Positions 19,260 through 27,521 of a stretch of 64,000 nt of DNA are shown piece by piece (the stretch's first letter is position 1; the number at the start of each line of letters is the position of its first letter). Made by a program: the position numbers and the translations under genes. The notes below the pieces were generated by a model, which saw only the letters and a program-made list of their open reading frames with translations, was not told the DNA's origin and ran no database searches. The DNA is from UBA1737 sp964541525 (GTDB lineage Bacteria > Bacillota_I > Bacilli_A > ML615J-28 > CAG-313), in assembly GCA_964541525.1 (NCBI GenBank), contig CAZIQF010000009.1, positions 1-64,000 of the forward strand, written 5' to 3'.

Positions 19260-19652
19260 ATGAATAATCAACCAATAAAAAGACGTGATCCTTTTGCAAA
19301 ACCATTAAAGCAAGAGGTTCAAAAACCTGAAGTAGAAGAAGAAATTGTAGAAGAAGTAGTAGAAAACGAGGATGAACAAGAGGCTGAAGTAGAAGAAGAA
19401 GTAATTATGCAACCTGTTGTTAAACCTGTTACACCTAAATTAGTGCAAAAACAAGCGCCAAAACAACAAAGACAAAGTAGTAAAAATTACTACATGCCTG
19501 AAGAAAACGTAGATCGACAAAAATATACTGCAACAATGGATGTTGCATTACGTAGAAAGATTAAAATTGTATGTGCAACAAGGGGAATTATGTTTTCTGA
19601 GTTTATCGAAATGGCTTGTAAAGAAAAACTAAGTAGAGAAGGAGAACGATAG
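19260..19652 (+). CDS. Ribbon-helix-helix protein, putative centromere-binding partner of ParA
   Basis: The 130-residue protein has a long disordered, Glu-rich N-terminal part (about 1-85, with repeated VEEE-like stretches and basic QKQ segments) and a compact C-terminal 45 residues that read as a ribbon-helix-helix fold (KYTATMDVALRRKIKIVCA then an amphipathic helix). This resembles the small DNA-binding partners (ParG/ParR/omega types) of plasmid ParA ATPases. The parA gene follows 2 nt later. An acidic tail that stimulates the ATPase is a plausible but unproven role. No ParB/Spo0J homologue is visible in the window. Confidence 0.72.
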   Translation: MNNQPIKRRDPFAKPLKQEVQKPEVEEEIVEEVVENEDEQEAEVEEEVIMQPVVKPVTPKLVQKQAPKQQRQSSKNYYMPEENVDRQKYTATMDVALRRKIKIVCATRGIMFSEFIEMACKEKLSREGER

Positions 19653-19654
19653 TC

Positions 19655-20440
19655 ATGCCAATTATCTCAACTTTCTGTAAAAAGGGTGGAGTTGGTAAAA
19701 CAACATTCCTAGGTTACCTTGCTCATTATTACGCTAACCAAGGTAAAACTATTCTAGTAATTAGTGCAGATGATCAAAATAGTATTTTTAAAATTTTTGG
19801 ATGTGAAAATTTTGTTACTGATCATGATGATGATTTTTTTGAAAATCTATTAGTCGGTGAAAAAGAACCAAATGATGTCGTTTTTGAAGCTAGAGATGGT
19901 ATGTATTTAATGAAAACCTTAAATACAGACAGACTTTCAATCAATTTAACCCTAAAAAGGTCTGAAGAAAAGAAATTAAGAGGGTTAATTGAAGATTTTA
20001 CTAATTATTTTGACTATATTTTTATCGATTTCCCACCTTCAAGTAGTAGATTGACAGAAATTTTGCTTGATATTAGTGACAATATCCTTCTTGTCGTTGG
20101 TTTAGACGCACTTGGAATTGATGGCTATAAGAACACAATTCAGTATTTTGTAGACTGTGACATCGAAATTGATAAAATTAGCCACATAATTCCTATTGGA
20201 TACCACCCTGTAAAGATCACTCCAAACAAGTGTTTGAAAGAGCTTAAAAAACTAGCTCAAAACTACACTCCAAAGGCTGTAATTTCAACTCCAATCAAAG
20301 ATAAAGCAGTCATTCAAAATTTACAAGCTGATGGGGTTTCTGTGTTTGATAATCACACAATGAAAGACAAATTTCATCAAAAAAATCGTGATGAAATTAG
20401 AAAAGACCTAATTGAGGTCTATGAATCAATAAAATTATAA
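19655..20440 (+). CDS. ParA-family partition ATPase
   Basis: The 261-residue protein has the deviant Walker A KKGGVGKTT (residues 9-17) with the signature Lys, Walker A' IFIDFPPSSSRL, and a ParA/MinD fold throughout. There is no N-terminal DNA-binding domain, so it is a short (type Ib or Soj-like) ParA. It is coupled to the ribbon-helix-helix gene in front and ended by a strong terminator. The pair sits between dnaN and yaaA at the chromosome origin, so it probably segregates the origin region. A plasmid ancestry is possible. Confidence 0.9.
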   Translation: MPIISTFCKKGGVGKTTFLGYLAHYYANQGKTILVISADDQNSIFKIFGCENFVTDHDDDFFENLLVGEKEPNDVVFEARDGMYLMKTLNTDRLSINLTLKRSEEKKLRGLIEDFTNYFDYIFIDFPPSSSRLTEILLDISDNILLVVGLDALGIDGYKNTIQYFVDCDIEIDKISHIIPIGYHPVKITPNKCLKELKKLAQNYTPKAVISTPIKDKAVIQNLQADGVSVFDNHTMKDKFHQKNRDEIRKDLIEVYESIKL

Positions 20441-20442
20441 AA

Positions 20443-20470
20443 AAAAGCACTCTTTTTGAGTGCTTTTCTT
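20443..20470. terminator. Bidirectional terminator between parA and dnaN
   Basis: A 10-bp perfect stem AAAAGCACTC / GAGTGCTTTT (20443-20452, 20458-20467) with a TTTTT loop has A-runs before and T-runs after. It serves the convergent parA and dnaN genes. Confidence 0.92.
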
Positions 20471-20488
20471 TGCTTTTTAGGTGTTTTT

Positions 20489-21622
20489 TTAGAAAATTCT
20501 TACTGGAAGAAGTAATTGTTTTAAATTTGTGAACTTTTCACTAGTAATTACAGTAGCTTTTATTTCACCAGAAAAATACATTGAAATTTCATCAGTTTCA
20601 AATGATTTTAACGCTTCTAATAAGTATTTTGTTGAAAATGCAATTTGAAAATCTTGTTTTTCGCTCACTTCTAGTGGTGTTATTGTTTCTACAACCCGAC
20701 CAATTTCGGTAGAATTTGATGAAATCTCGATATTGTTGCTGTTTGCAGATAAACTGAACTTAACAAAACTCATATTTTCTGAATCAATAAACAACGAAGC
20801 TCGATCCACAACTGAAATTAAATTTTCTTTATTTAATTTGATACTTAATAAGAAATTCTTAGGTATTAAGTTAGCTGTATCGGGATAACTTCCTTCAACT
20901 AATCGCGTTAAAAATGCAATATTTTTTACTTTAAATAAAGCTTGATTATTCGAAATAAATAGCTTAATATCTTCGGTTTGATCAGTTATGATTTTACTAA
21001 ACTCTTCTAATGCTTTACAAGGGACATTAATTTGAACTCGTTCTTGTGAAGGTTCTGCTAGTTTTGTAACTCTTCTTGCAAGTCTAAAACTGTCTGTTGC
21101 AGTCATAATTAATTGATCATCTTTTATATTAATATTAACACTAGTTAGACTAATTCTGTTTTCAGCGGTAGCACAAGCGAATGATGTTTGTCTAATCATT
21201 TGTCTTAATTCTTTTCCATTAAGCGTTATTGCAGCTGTTTTTGTATCAAAATTGGTAATTGGAAAATTATTTTTTTCATAAGCTACAAGGGTAAAATCTG
21301 AGCTTTTAGAAATAATCTTAATTGTTGTTTCATCAAATAGTGTAAACTCTACAAATTCACCTTCGATTTTTTTTACAATATCAACCAAATATTTTCCTGG
21401 AGCTACGCACACTCCATTTTCATGAATTATTAAATCTTCGTTATTGGCTTCTAATACAACTCTAATTGAAATTTCTTTATTGGTTGTAATAAAAATAAGT
21501 GAATCATTTTTAGCTGTTATTTGTATTCCCATCAAAATAGGCATTGGTGTTTTAGTTGATAAACCTTTAGATACATTTTGCAAAGTTGTATCTAATAACG
21601 TTCTTTTTATTTCAAATTTCAT
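20489..21622 (-). CDS. dnaN: DNA polymerase III beta subunit (sliding clamp)
   Basis: DnaN forms the ring-shaped clamp that holds DNA polymerase III on DNA. The 377-residue protein has the three-fold repeated clamp domains, starts MKFEIKRTLL and ends LLPVRIF, as the family does. AAAGGAGGATGAA precedes the ATG. It lies 80 bp after dnaA, and the gap contains DnaA boxes. Confidence 0.96.
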   Translation of the reverse strand: MKFEIKRTLLDTTLQNVSKGLSTKTPMPILMGIQITAKNDSLIFITTNKEISIRVVLEANNEDLIIHENGVCVAPGKYLVDIVKKIEGEFVEFTLFDETTIKIISKSSDFTLVAYEKNNFPITNFDTKTAAITLNGKELRQMIRQTSFACATAENRISLTSVNINIKDDQLIMTATDSFRLARRVTKLAEPSQERVQINVPCKALEEFSKIITDQTEDIKLFISNNQALFKVKNIAFLTRLVEGSYPDTANLIPKNFLLSIKLNKENLISVVDRASLFIDSENMSFVKFSLSANSNNIEISSNSTEIGRVVETITPLEVSEKQDFQIAFSTKYLLEALKSFETDEISMYFSGEIKATVITSEKFTNLKQLLLPVRIF

Positions 21623-21675
21623 TTCATCCTCCTTTATATTATTTTATTTTTTATTATTAATATTATTATTAGCAA

Positions 21676-21692
21676 TGTGGATAAGTGGATAA
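21676..21692. promoter_or_regulatory. DnaA boxes between dnaA and dnaN
   Basis: TGTGGATAA (21676-21684) is a perfect DnaA box, read as TTATCCACA on the minus strand, and AGTGGATAA (21684-21692) is one base off. They lie in the dnaA-dnaN gap, as in the bipartite Bacillus origin, and may be an origin sub-region or a dnaA/dnaN control site. Confidence 0.75.
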
Positions 21693-21702
21693 CTTATCTT
21701 TT

Positions 21703-23091
21703 TTATTCATATAAACGATCCAAAGATGCAATAATGTTTTCAATATCTTCACGAACAAAAGCATCAGTTTTAATTGATTCGGTAATTTTTTCGAAAGCGT
21801 GAGCAATTGTTGCGTGATCTCTTCCACCTAAAATACTACCTATCTTATTAAGAGTTAAATTGTATTTAGTTTTTAAAATATAAATAGTAAGTTGTCTAGC
21901 ATAAACATATTCTTGCTTTCTAGATGGAGATGATAATTCTTTAACGTTTATATTAAAATAAGATGCAATGATTTCTTTAATCTTTTCAATATGAATCGCA
22001 CTGGTTTCGTTTTGTACTACTTTATCTTTTGAAATAATCGCATCAAGAGCAATTTCGGCGTTTTCTAAAGTATAAGCAATATTAAAAGATACGCAATAAG
22101 AGATAAATCTTCTTAATGCACCTTCTAGTTCTCGAACATTTTGATCAAAGTTTTCAGCAATGTAAGTTATAACATTGTCTGGAATTTCACTAGGATCTTC
22201 AATTAAGAATTTTGCCTTACCTTTTAGAATTCGTTTTCTTAATTCTAAATTTGGTTTTTTTATATCAGTTTGAATTCCCCAACTAAAACGCGATTTTAGT
22301 CTTTTAATAATATTAAGTTCGCTCGCTGGACGGTCAGATGTGACAATAATTTGTTTATTATTATTAAATAAAATTTCAAAAATCTTAAAAAATTCATCTT
22401 GAGAACCTTGCTTGTCAGCTAAATATTGGATATCATCAACTAATAATAAATCTGCAGATTGATAATAATTATCAAAATCAGCGGCAATTAATGGATTTTT
22501 TTGATTTTTATTTTTTGCTTTAAAATAATCTTCTACGAATTGTTGAGCTGTTGTAAACACAATGTTTGTATTTGGATTATTGTCTAACATATAATGACCT
22601 ATTGCCGTCATTAAGTGGGTTTTGCCTAAACCAACATCACCAAAAATATAAAAAGGATTAATGGTTACACTAGGTGATTCAGCAACTTTAGTTGAAAAAA
22701 CAAAGGCTTCCCTATTAGCTTCACCAGTTACAAAGTTGGCAAATGTATAGTCAGGACATAAATTTCTACTTTTAAACATTGAACTTTGAGAACCTTGATT
22801 TTGGGATGTTTGTAGTTCTTGGTTATCTTTTGTTGCTTCATCTTTAGTAATAATCTTAAATTGAATCGCTTTATCTTCACTACATTGAAGTAGTAATTCA
22901 TTCATTCTTGTTAAATAAAACTTATCAATTCGAAATTTTGCTAGTGCGTTGTCAACAATTAAATAGATAAAATTATTTTGGAATTTATGGATTTCATTGA
23001 TTGGCTCATAAATTTGATTAAAAGTAGCTTCATCACTAGATGCTCTTAATAAATCTTTTACTTGTAGCCAAAGTTCTTGTTCTTTATTCAT
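21703..23091 (-). CDS. dnaA: Chromosomal replication initiator DnaA
   Basis: DnaA binds the boxes in oriC and opens the DNA. The 462-residue protein has an N-terminal interaction domain, a short linker rich in Gln/Ser/Asn (about residues 85-110), an AAA+ core with Walker A GDVGLGKTHLM and Walker B LLLVDDIQYL, and a C-terminal helix-turn-helix with the signature GGRDHATIAHAFEKI. A GAGGTG ribosome site precedes the ATG. The gene reads away from the box cluster at 23173-23243. Confidence 0.97.
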   Translation of the reverse strand: MNKEQELWLQVKDLLRASSDEATFNQIYEPINEIHKFQNNFIYLIVDNALAKFRIDKFYLTRMNELLLQCSEDKAIQFKIITKDEATKDNQELQTSQNQGSQSSMFKSRNLCPDYTFANFVTGEANREAFVFSTKVAESPSVTINPFYIFGDVGLGKTHLMTAIGHYMLDNNPNTNIVFTTAQQFVEDYFKAKNKNQKNPLIAADFDNYYQSADLLLVDDIQYLADKQGSQDEFFKIFEILFNNNKQIIVTSDRPASELNIIKRLKSRFSWGIQTDIKKPNLELRKRILKGKAKFLIEDPSEIPDNVITYIAENFDQNVRELEGALRRFISYCVSFNIAYTLENAEIALDAIISKDKVVQNETSAIHIEKIKEIIASYFNINVKELSSPSRKQEYVYARQLTIYILKTKYNLTLNKIGSILGGRDHATIAHAFEKITESIKTDAFVREDIENIIASLDRLYE

Positions 23092-23331
23092 AAAACACCT
23101 CGATTATATTTAATAATACCATAATTCGATAAAAAAATAAAATAATACGAACATTTATTTTTTTTCACATAGTTATTCACATTTTATCCACATAAATAAA
23201 AATAAGCTTATCCAAAAGTTTTCCACTGTTTAAATGTGGATAACTAAAAAAAGAGGATAAAAATTTAATAAATACGTTTAACTTGTAAAATAATAAAAAT
23301 AATGATATAATAATCTAAAAAGAGGTGCTTT
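23092..23331. other. oriC: Replication origin oriC
   Basis: The dnaA upstream region contains a tight cluster of DnaA boxes: TTATTCACA (23173), perfect TTATCCACA (23184), TTATCCAAA (23208), TTTTCCACT (23219) and the inverted perfect TGTGGATAA (23235-23243). AT-rich stretches at 23250-23320 are the likely unwinding element. Genes to the left are mostly minus and genes to the right mostly plus, as expected for divergent replication from here. A promoter for the rightward gene (TTGTAA 23283, TATAAT 23306, 17-nt spacer) lies in the same interval. Confidence 0.9.
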
Positions 23332-24363
23332 ATGAATAAATTATTAAAAACTATTATCTTAATAGCTTATACATTTGTTATTTTTTTAGGAGCTATCCTT
23401 ATTATATATTTATCAACAAATAGTAAGCAATTTGCTGAATACACAACTAACCCGTATAATGATGATCTCAATTTGAATGTTCAAATGATGGAAGTTAGAA
23501 TGTCAGAAAATGATGAAAGCAATAAAACTGATTATGAATATAGTAAATATGATTTGAAATTATTTGTAAGAAGAACAACTGACCAATACATTTCTAACAT
23601 TTATACTTATGTTTGTGTTGAAAGCCAAGATGGAAAAAAATATACAGAAACAAGTTCGCCTAAACAAATGGGACAAGGTACATGGCAAACAACAACAATG
23701 TATTTGTTAAATTCGAGTTATGAATTTGCATATAATAAGATTATTAAAGATGCTGAAAACACTGATAAATTAAAACAAGAAAATTTTATTCCTAAAAAAG
23801 TTTATTTAAAAGTAGTATACGAAGTTGATTTAAAAGAACCAGTTGATAATAAAGATACCGAAACAAGAGAATTAAATTATATGTTTAAAGTAGAAGAACT
23901 TAATCGTACAGCTTATAGTTCTTATGAAAAACGTGACGTTATTTCAGGCAGTGTAAATACTGGTTATATTGATTTTAAAGAAGATTTAGTAAAAATTAAA
24001 TTAACACATGATCTTGTTGAAGCTGATAATAAAGATGAAGTTAATAAAGATAAATTTAGTTTTAGTCGTTTAGAAGCTAATAGTGCTACTTTAGCAGACG
24101 GAGTAAAAATAGATCGGATTAATTTAGTTGTTGAAGCCGAAATTACTAATACTGATCTTGTTAACGATAAATATTTCTCTAAGTATATTCGTCTATTTAC
24201 ATATAATGGAGCATTAGTTCGTAGTATTCCAATTTCTTCAATTAGAGATGTAAGTATTGATGAAGCATACAATTGTGAAAAATTATATTTTACAATTGTA
24301 ATTGATTTAAGTACTGGAGATCAAATTAAAACTAATTTCTATGTATTAGTTAATGAATTGTAA
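23332..24363 (+). CDS. Membrane-anchored protein of unknown function
   Basis: The 343-residue protein has one N-terminal transmembrane helix (about residues 5-28) followed by a hydrophilic region of about 310 residues predicted to lie outside the cell, rich in Asp, Glu, Lys and beta-strand-like segments. No known domain was recognised. AAGAGGTGC precedes the ATG, and a terminator follows directly, so it is monocistronic. It is the first rightward gene from oriC, between dnaA and rpmH. Confidence 0.8.
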   Translation: MNKLLKTIILIAYTFVIFLGAILIIYLSTNSKQFAEYTTNPYNDDLNLNVQMMEVRMSENDESNKTDYEYSKYDLKLFVRRTTDQYISNIYTYVCVESQDGKKYTETSSPKQMGQGTWQTTTMYLLNSSYEFAYNKIIKDAENTDKLKQENFIPKKVYLKVVYEVDLKEPVDNKDTETRELNYMFKVEELNRTAYSSYEKRDVISGSVNTGYIDFKEDLVKIKLTHDLVEADNKDEVNKDKFSFSRLEANSATLADGVKIDRINLVVEAEITNTDLVNDKYFSKYIRLFTYNGALVRSIPISSIRDVSIDEAYNCEKLYFTIVIDLSTGDQIKTNFYVLVNEL

Positions 24364-24370
24364 AAATAAT

Positions 24371-24412
24371 AAAAAACTACTTGATTAAATGATTGATTAG
24401 GTAGTTTTTTTT
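24371..24412 (+). terminator. Terminator after the origin-proximal membrane protein
   Basis: AAAACTAC (24373-24380) pairs with GTAGTTTT (24401-24408), with further partial pairing inside, followed by a run of T. Confidence 0.85.
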
Positions 24413-24440
24413 ATATAATCAATCTCAATGTGTAAATAAA

Positions 24441-24469
24441 TTGACAAATTAAAAAAAATAAAGTATAAT
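24441..24469 (+). promoter_or_regulatory. Consensus promoter of rpmH
   Basis: TTGACA (24441-24446) and TATAAT (24464-24469) with a 17-nt spacer form a perfect sigma-A promoter, fitting high ribosomal-protein expression. Confidence 0.92.
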
Positions 24470-24505
24470 TAGTCAAGCATGGTTTAATAATTTGGAGGTG
24501 CTCAT

Positions 24506-24640
24506 ATGAAAAGAACATACCAACCTAATAAACGTAAACATAGTAAAACTCACGGTTTCCGTGCTCGTATGGCTACAGCAAACGGAAGAAAAGTATTAGC
24601 ACGTAGACGTTCAAAAGGTAGAGCTGTATTATCAGCTTAA
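24506..24640 (+). CDS. rpmH: Ribosomal protein bL34
   Basis: A 44-residue basic protein begins MKRTYQPNKRKHSKTHGF and continues with the standard L34 sequence through ARRRSKGRAVLSA. It is a 50S subunit protein. TTGGAGGTGC precedes the ATG. The gene lies in the universal rpmH-rnpA-yidC order, with its own promoter and a downstream hairpin. Confidence 0.98.
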   Translation: MKRTYQPNKRKHSKTHGFRARMATANGRKVLARRRSKGRAVLSA

Positions 24641-24660
24641 TTACAATTTAATCAAAATCT

Positions 24661-24706
24661 GGACCACTTCTTGTCATTTTAATTGTAGGAAGTGGCCTTT
24701 TTTTTG
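24661..24706 (+). terminator. Hairpin between rpmH and rnpA
   Basis: CCACTTC (24664-24670) pairs with GAAGTGG (24689-24695), extended by GG/CC around a bulged A, followed by T8. It probably attenuates transcription so that rpmH is made in excess over rnpA. Confidence 0.88.
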
Positions 24707-24731
24707 TTTAAATTAAAAAAGGTACATTTTA

Positions 24732-25070
24732 ATGAAGAAAGAAAATAGAATTAAGAAAAATGAAGAAATAGCTAAAATTGTTTTAAATAAGCAAAAAATA
24801 AAAAGTGAATTTTTCTTTATTTATTATCAAAAAAGCGATACAATTTTTAAAGCAGCAATTTCGGTGTCAAAAAAACTCGGTAATTCAGTAAAAAGAAATC
24901 ATGCAAAAAGAATTATTAGAGAATTAATTAGACCGAATATTAAACTTGTTATGCCGATGAAAATTGTTGTTGTCGTAAAAAAAGATTTATTTGGTATTGA
25001 TTTTAGCGAATTACAAAAAGAAATGAATTTATGTTTATTAAAAATTGAAAAAAAGTTAAATAATAATTAA
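24732..25070 (+). CDS. rnpA: Ribonuclease P protein component
   Basis: This basic protein of 112 residues assists the RNase P RNA in tRNA 5' maturation. The RNR motif region VKRNHAKRIIRELIR and an early FFIYYQ strand identify the family. The ribosome site is weak (AAAAAAGG). It precedes yidC by about 20 nt. Confidence 0.95.
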   Translation: MKKENRIKKNEEIAKIVLNKQKIKSEFFFIYYQKSDTIFKAAISVSKKLGNSVKRNHAKRIIRELIRPNIKLVMPMKIVVVVKKDLFGIDFSELQKEMNLCLLKIEKKLNNN

Positions 25071-25092
25071 TAAAATAAAAAAAGGAGAAACA

Positions 25093-26688
25093 ATGAAAAA
25101 CAAATTCAAATTTTCCCGTATAACATTTTTTATAATTGTTATGGTGGGAGCTTGTTTTGTTCTACTTACATCTTGTGGAGCAAAATATGGTCAAAAGAAT
25201 GCATATCTAGAATATAGCGCTGCTAATTCTAGTGGTGGTTGTAGTGGATCATCTAGTGCTTTATCAAAAGCAGATTGGATGGTTGATTATTTAGAAGCAG
25301 AAGTAGAGTCAAGTGTTAATGAATATCTAATTTCAATTAATACAACTGTTACCGAAGAAGAAAAAAATCTAATCAAACTAACTGGAGAATATAATGGAGT
25401 TGTTTGTTCTTATATTAACGCTGACGGTGATACAGTTACTACTAAAAGTTATTTAAAAAATTTAGAAAGATTATTAAATGGCTATGTAAATGAAAATCAT
25501 AAACAAGCGGTTGCTAACTCAGATGATTTAGAAAAAATAAAAAAACATTTCCAAGTTTGTCTAATTAATTCTGATATTGATTTATTTAAAACATATGTAG
25601 GTAATATTAAATCAGCGGATAAAACATCAATTGATCCATATAAAACCGCTTTAAACGGTACAGCTGGGTGCTTTGATTCTACAAGTAAAAAAGTAGCAAG
25701 TGATGCGTTAAAGAAAGTCGATGAAGTTACAGATGTATATTTATTAGGTGCGTTATTTATTATTCAAATTGATGACCGCTTATCAGAACTTGAACCGATT
25801 AAGTTTAAAGCATCAACAGTTGGTGAATTCTTTGCTAATTTCTTTGATAATATCTTTATCTTCCCTGTTGCATGGTTAATTTATGCTTTATCAACACTTT
25901 GTGGTGGTTATTATGTGATTGGTTTGTTAATTACAACTTTAATTGTTAGAACAATCGGGTGGCCAATTTATGCAAAAACAAACGATATGTCACTTAAGAT
26001 GGGAATGATGCAACCAGAATTACAAAAAATTCAAGAAAAGTATGCAGGAAGAAACGATCCAGACTCCCAACGAATGATGCAAATGGAACAAATGCAATTA
26101 TATAAAAAATACAAAGTAGGACTTGGTGGATGCTTCGCACCATTATTACAATTTCCAATCTTTATGGCAATCTATCGTGCAGTATCAAGAATTCCATATA
26201 CTAAAACTATTGCCAATTCCGAATATACACTTAACTGGGCGAATGAATTAAAGTCTAATATTTTTGGTATTAATTTATTTGAAGATCGTACTGGCGGTGG
26301 AACTAATCAATTAATTGGGATTATTGTATTAGTGTTATTGGTTGTTGGAACGCAAGTTTTAAGTCAATTTATAACTCAACTTCGCCAAAAGAAAACACAA
26401 GAAAAGCAACAAGAAGATGTTCCTCTATATAAAAGACAATCAGTTAACCAAACCCAAAACTCAACTCAAAGTACAATGAAATTTATGTTATGGTTTATGA
26501 TTATTATGATGGGTTCGTTTGTTTGGACAAGTAAAGCTGGTCTTGGTGTTTATTGGTTAATTGGTAACATTTATTCAATGGCTCAAATGGTAATTAATAG
26601 TTTAACAAGTAATAAACGCCTTGAAAAATTACAAAATAAGCATGGTATTTATACTGTAAAAAATAATGCGAATACTACAAAAAAATAA
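25093..26688 (+). CDS. yidC: Membrane protein insertase YidC/OxaA
   Basis: YidC inserts membrane proteins with or beside Sec. The protein has a lipoprotein signal with LLTSC (Cys28) and a conserved five-helix core from about residue 245, including IGWPIYAKTND, the loop MQPELQKIQEKYAG and LQFPIFMAIYRAV. At 531 residues it is about twice the size of typical Gram-positive YidC; the extra sequence is a region of about 215 residues between the lipid anchor and the first core helix, facing the outside. In sporulating Bacillus the orthologue is spoIIIJ. AAAAGGAGAAAC precedes the ATG. Confidence 0.95.
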   Translation: MKNKFKFSRITFFIIVMVGACFVLLTSCGAKYGQKNAYLEYSAANSSGGCSGSSSALSKADWMVDYLEAEVESSVNEYLISINTTVTEEEKNLIKLTGEYNGVVCSYINADGDTVTTKSYLKNLERLLNGYVNENHKQAVANSDDLEKIKKHFQVCLINSDIDLFKTYVGNIKSADKTSIDPYKTALNGTAGCFDSTSKKVASDALKKVDEVTDVYLLGALFIIQIDDRLSELEPIKFKASTVGEFFANFFDNIFIFPVAWLIYALSTLCGGYYVIGLLITTLIVRTIGWPIYAKTNDMSLKMGMMQPELQKIQEKYAGRNDPDSQRMMQMEQMQLYKKYKVGLGGCFAPLLQFPIFMAIYRAVSRIPYTKTIANSEYTLNWANELKSNIFGINLFEDRTGGGTNQLIGIIVLVLLVVGTQVLSQFITQLRQKKTQEKQQEDVPLYKRQSVNQTQNSTQSTMKFMLWFMIIMMGSFVWTSKAGLGVYWLIGNIYSMAQMVINSLTSNKRLEKLQNKHGIYTVKNNANTTKK

Positions 26689-26718
26689 TGAATAAAGATT
26701 AAAAAGGAAAAAAATAAA

Positions 26719-27345
26719 ATGAAACAAAAAAAATATATTGGAAAAAGTTTAAGCGAAGTAGAAATACTTGCAGTGGAAGAACTAGGTGTTTGTAAAGATG
26801 ATTTATACTTTGATGTAATTTCTCCAGATGGTACAGCTGTAGAAGAAATGGAAATTGATGTTATCGTCGATGCAAACCCTGTAAAAAAAGGTAAAGACTT
26901 TTTAGAAACTTTCTTAAAAGAAGCAAATATCTATGGATATGTTGAAAGAAAAATGCGTGATAATGTGGTTGAATATTCGATTACAACGGAAGACGCTAAT
27001 GGTGCTTTAATTGGTTACAATTCCCAAACATTAAATGCGTTACAACTAGTTACTTCATTAATTGTTAATCAATATTTTGATCGTGATACGGAATCAGGTT
27101 TAATTGTCAAAGTTGATGTTGGTGATTATCGTAAATCGCGTGATGAAAAATTAGAACGTCTTGCAACAAGAGTCGGTCGTGAAGTTGCAAAAACAAAGAT
27201 TCCAGTTAAACTTCGTTATATGAATGCTTATGAAAGAAAGATTATTCATAATAAACTTGCTGGATGGCGTGATGTAAAAACGCATTCTGAAGGCGTTGAA
27301 CCAAGAAGATATGTTATTATTGAACCTAAAACAGGTGATGAATAA
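26719..27345 (+). CDS. jag: RNA-binding protein Jag/KhpB
   Basis: The 208-residue protein has an N-terminal Jag_N domain (KKYIGKSLSEVEILAVEELG), a KH domain in the middle and an R3H domain at the C-terminus (AYERKIIHNKLAGW then PRRYVII). KhpB binds small and messenger RNAs with KhpA and affects cell division in related bacteria. It follows yidC by 30 nt, as in Bacillus. Confidence 0.94.
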   Translation: MKQKKYIGKSLSEVEILAVEELGVCKDDLYFDVISPDGTAVEEMEIDVIVDANPVKKGKDFLETFLKEANIYGYVERKMRDNVVEYSITTEDANGALIGYNSQTLNALQLVTSLIVNQYFDRDTESGLIVKVDVGDYRKSRDEKLERLATRVGREVAKTKIPVKLRYMNAYERKIIHNKLAGWRDVKTHSEGVEPRRYVIIEPKTGDE

Positions 27346-27422
27346 AACATAGCTATTTTATATAACTGTTATTAAGTTTATTAATATATTTCTTTACAAT
27401 TTCACATAAAAAATAGTATAAT

Positions 27423-27451
27423 AAAGTAGGTCATAAAGGCCTACTTTTATA
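27423..27451 (+). terminator. Terminator after jag
   Basis: AAAGTAGG (27423-27430) pairs with CCTACTTT (27440-27447), followed by T-rich sequence. A TTTACA/TATAAT promoter-like pair overlaps just upstream (about 27393-27422) and could instead make this a leader hairpin of the next gene. Confidence 0.7.
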
Positions 27452-27521
27452 AATTTAAAAGCAAGAATAATTATATAATTATCAAACTTTTACACTATAA
27501 AAATTAAATGAAGGAGAAAAT

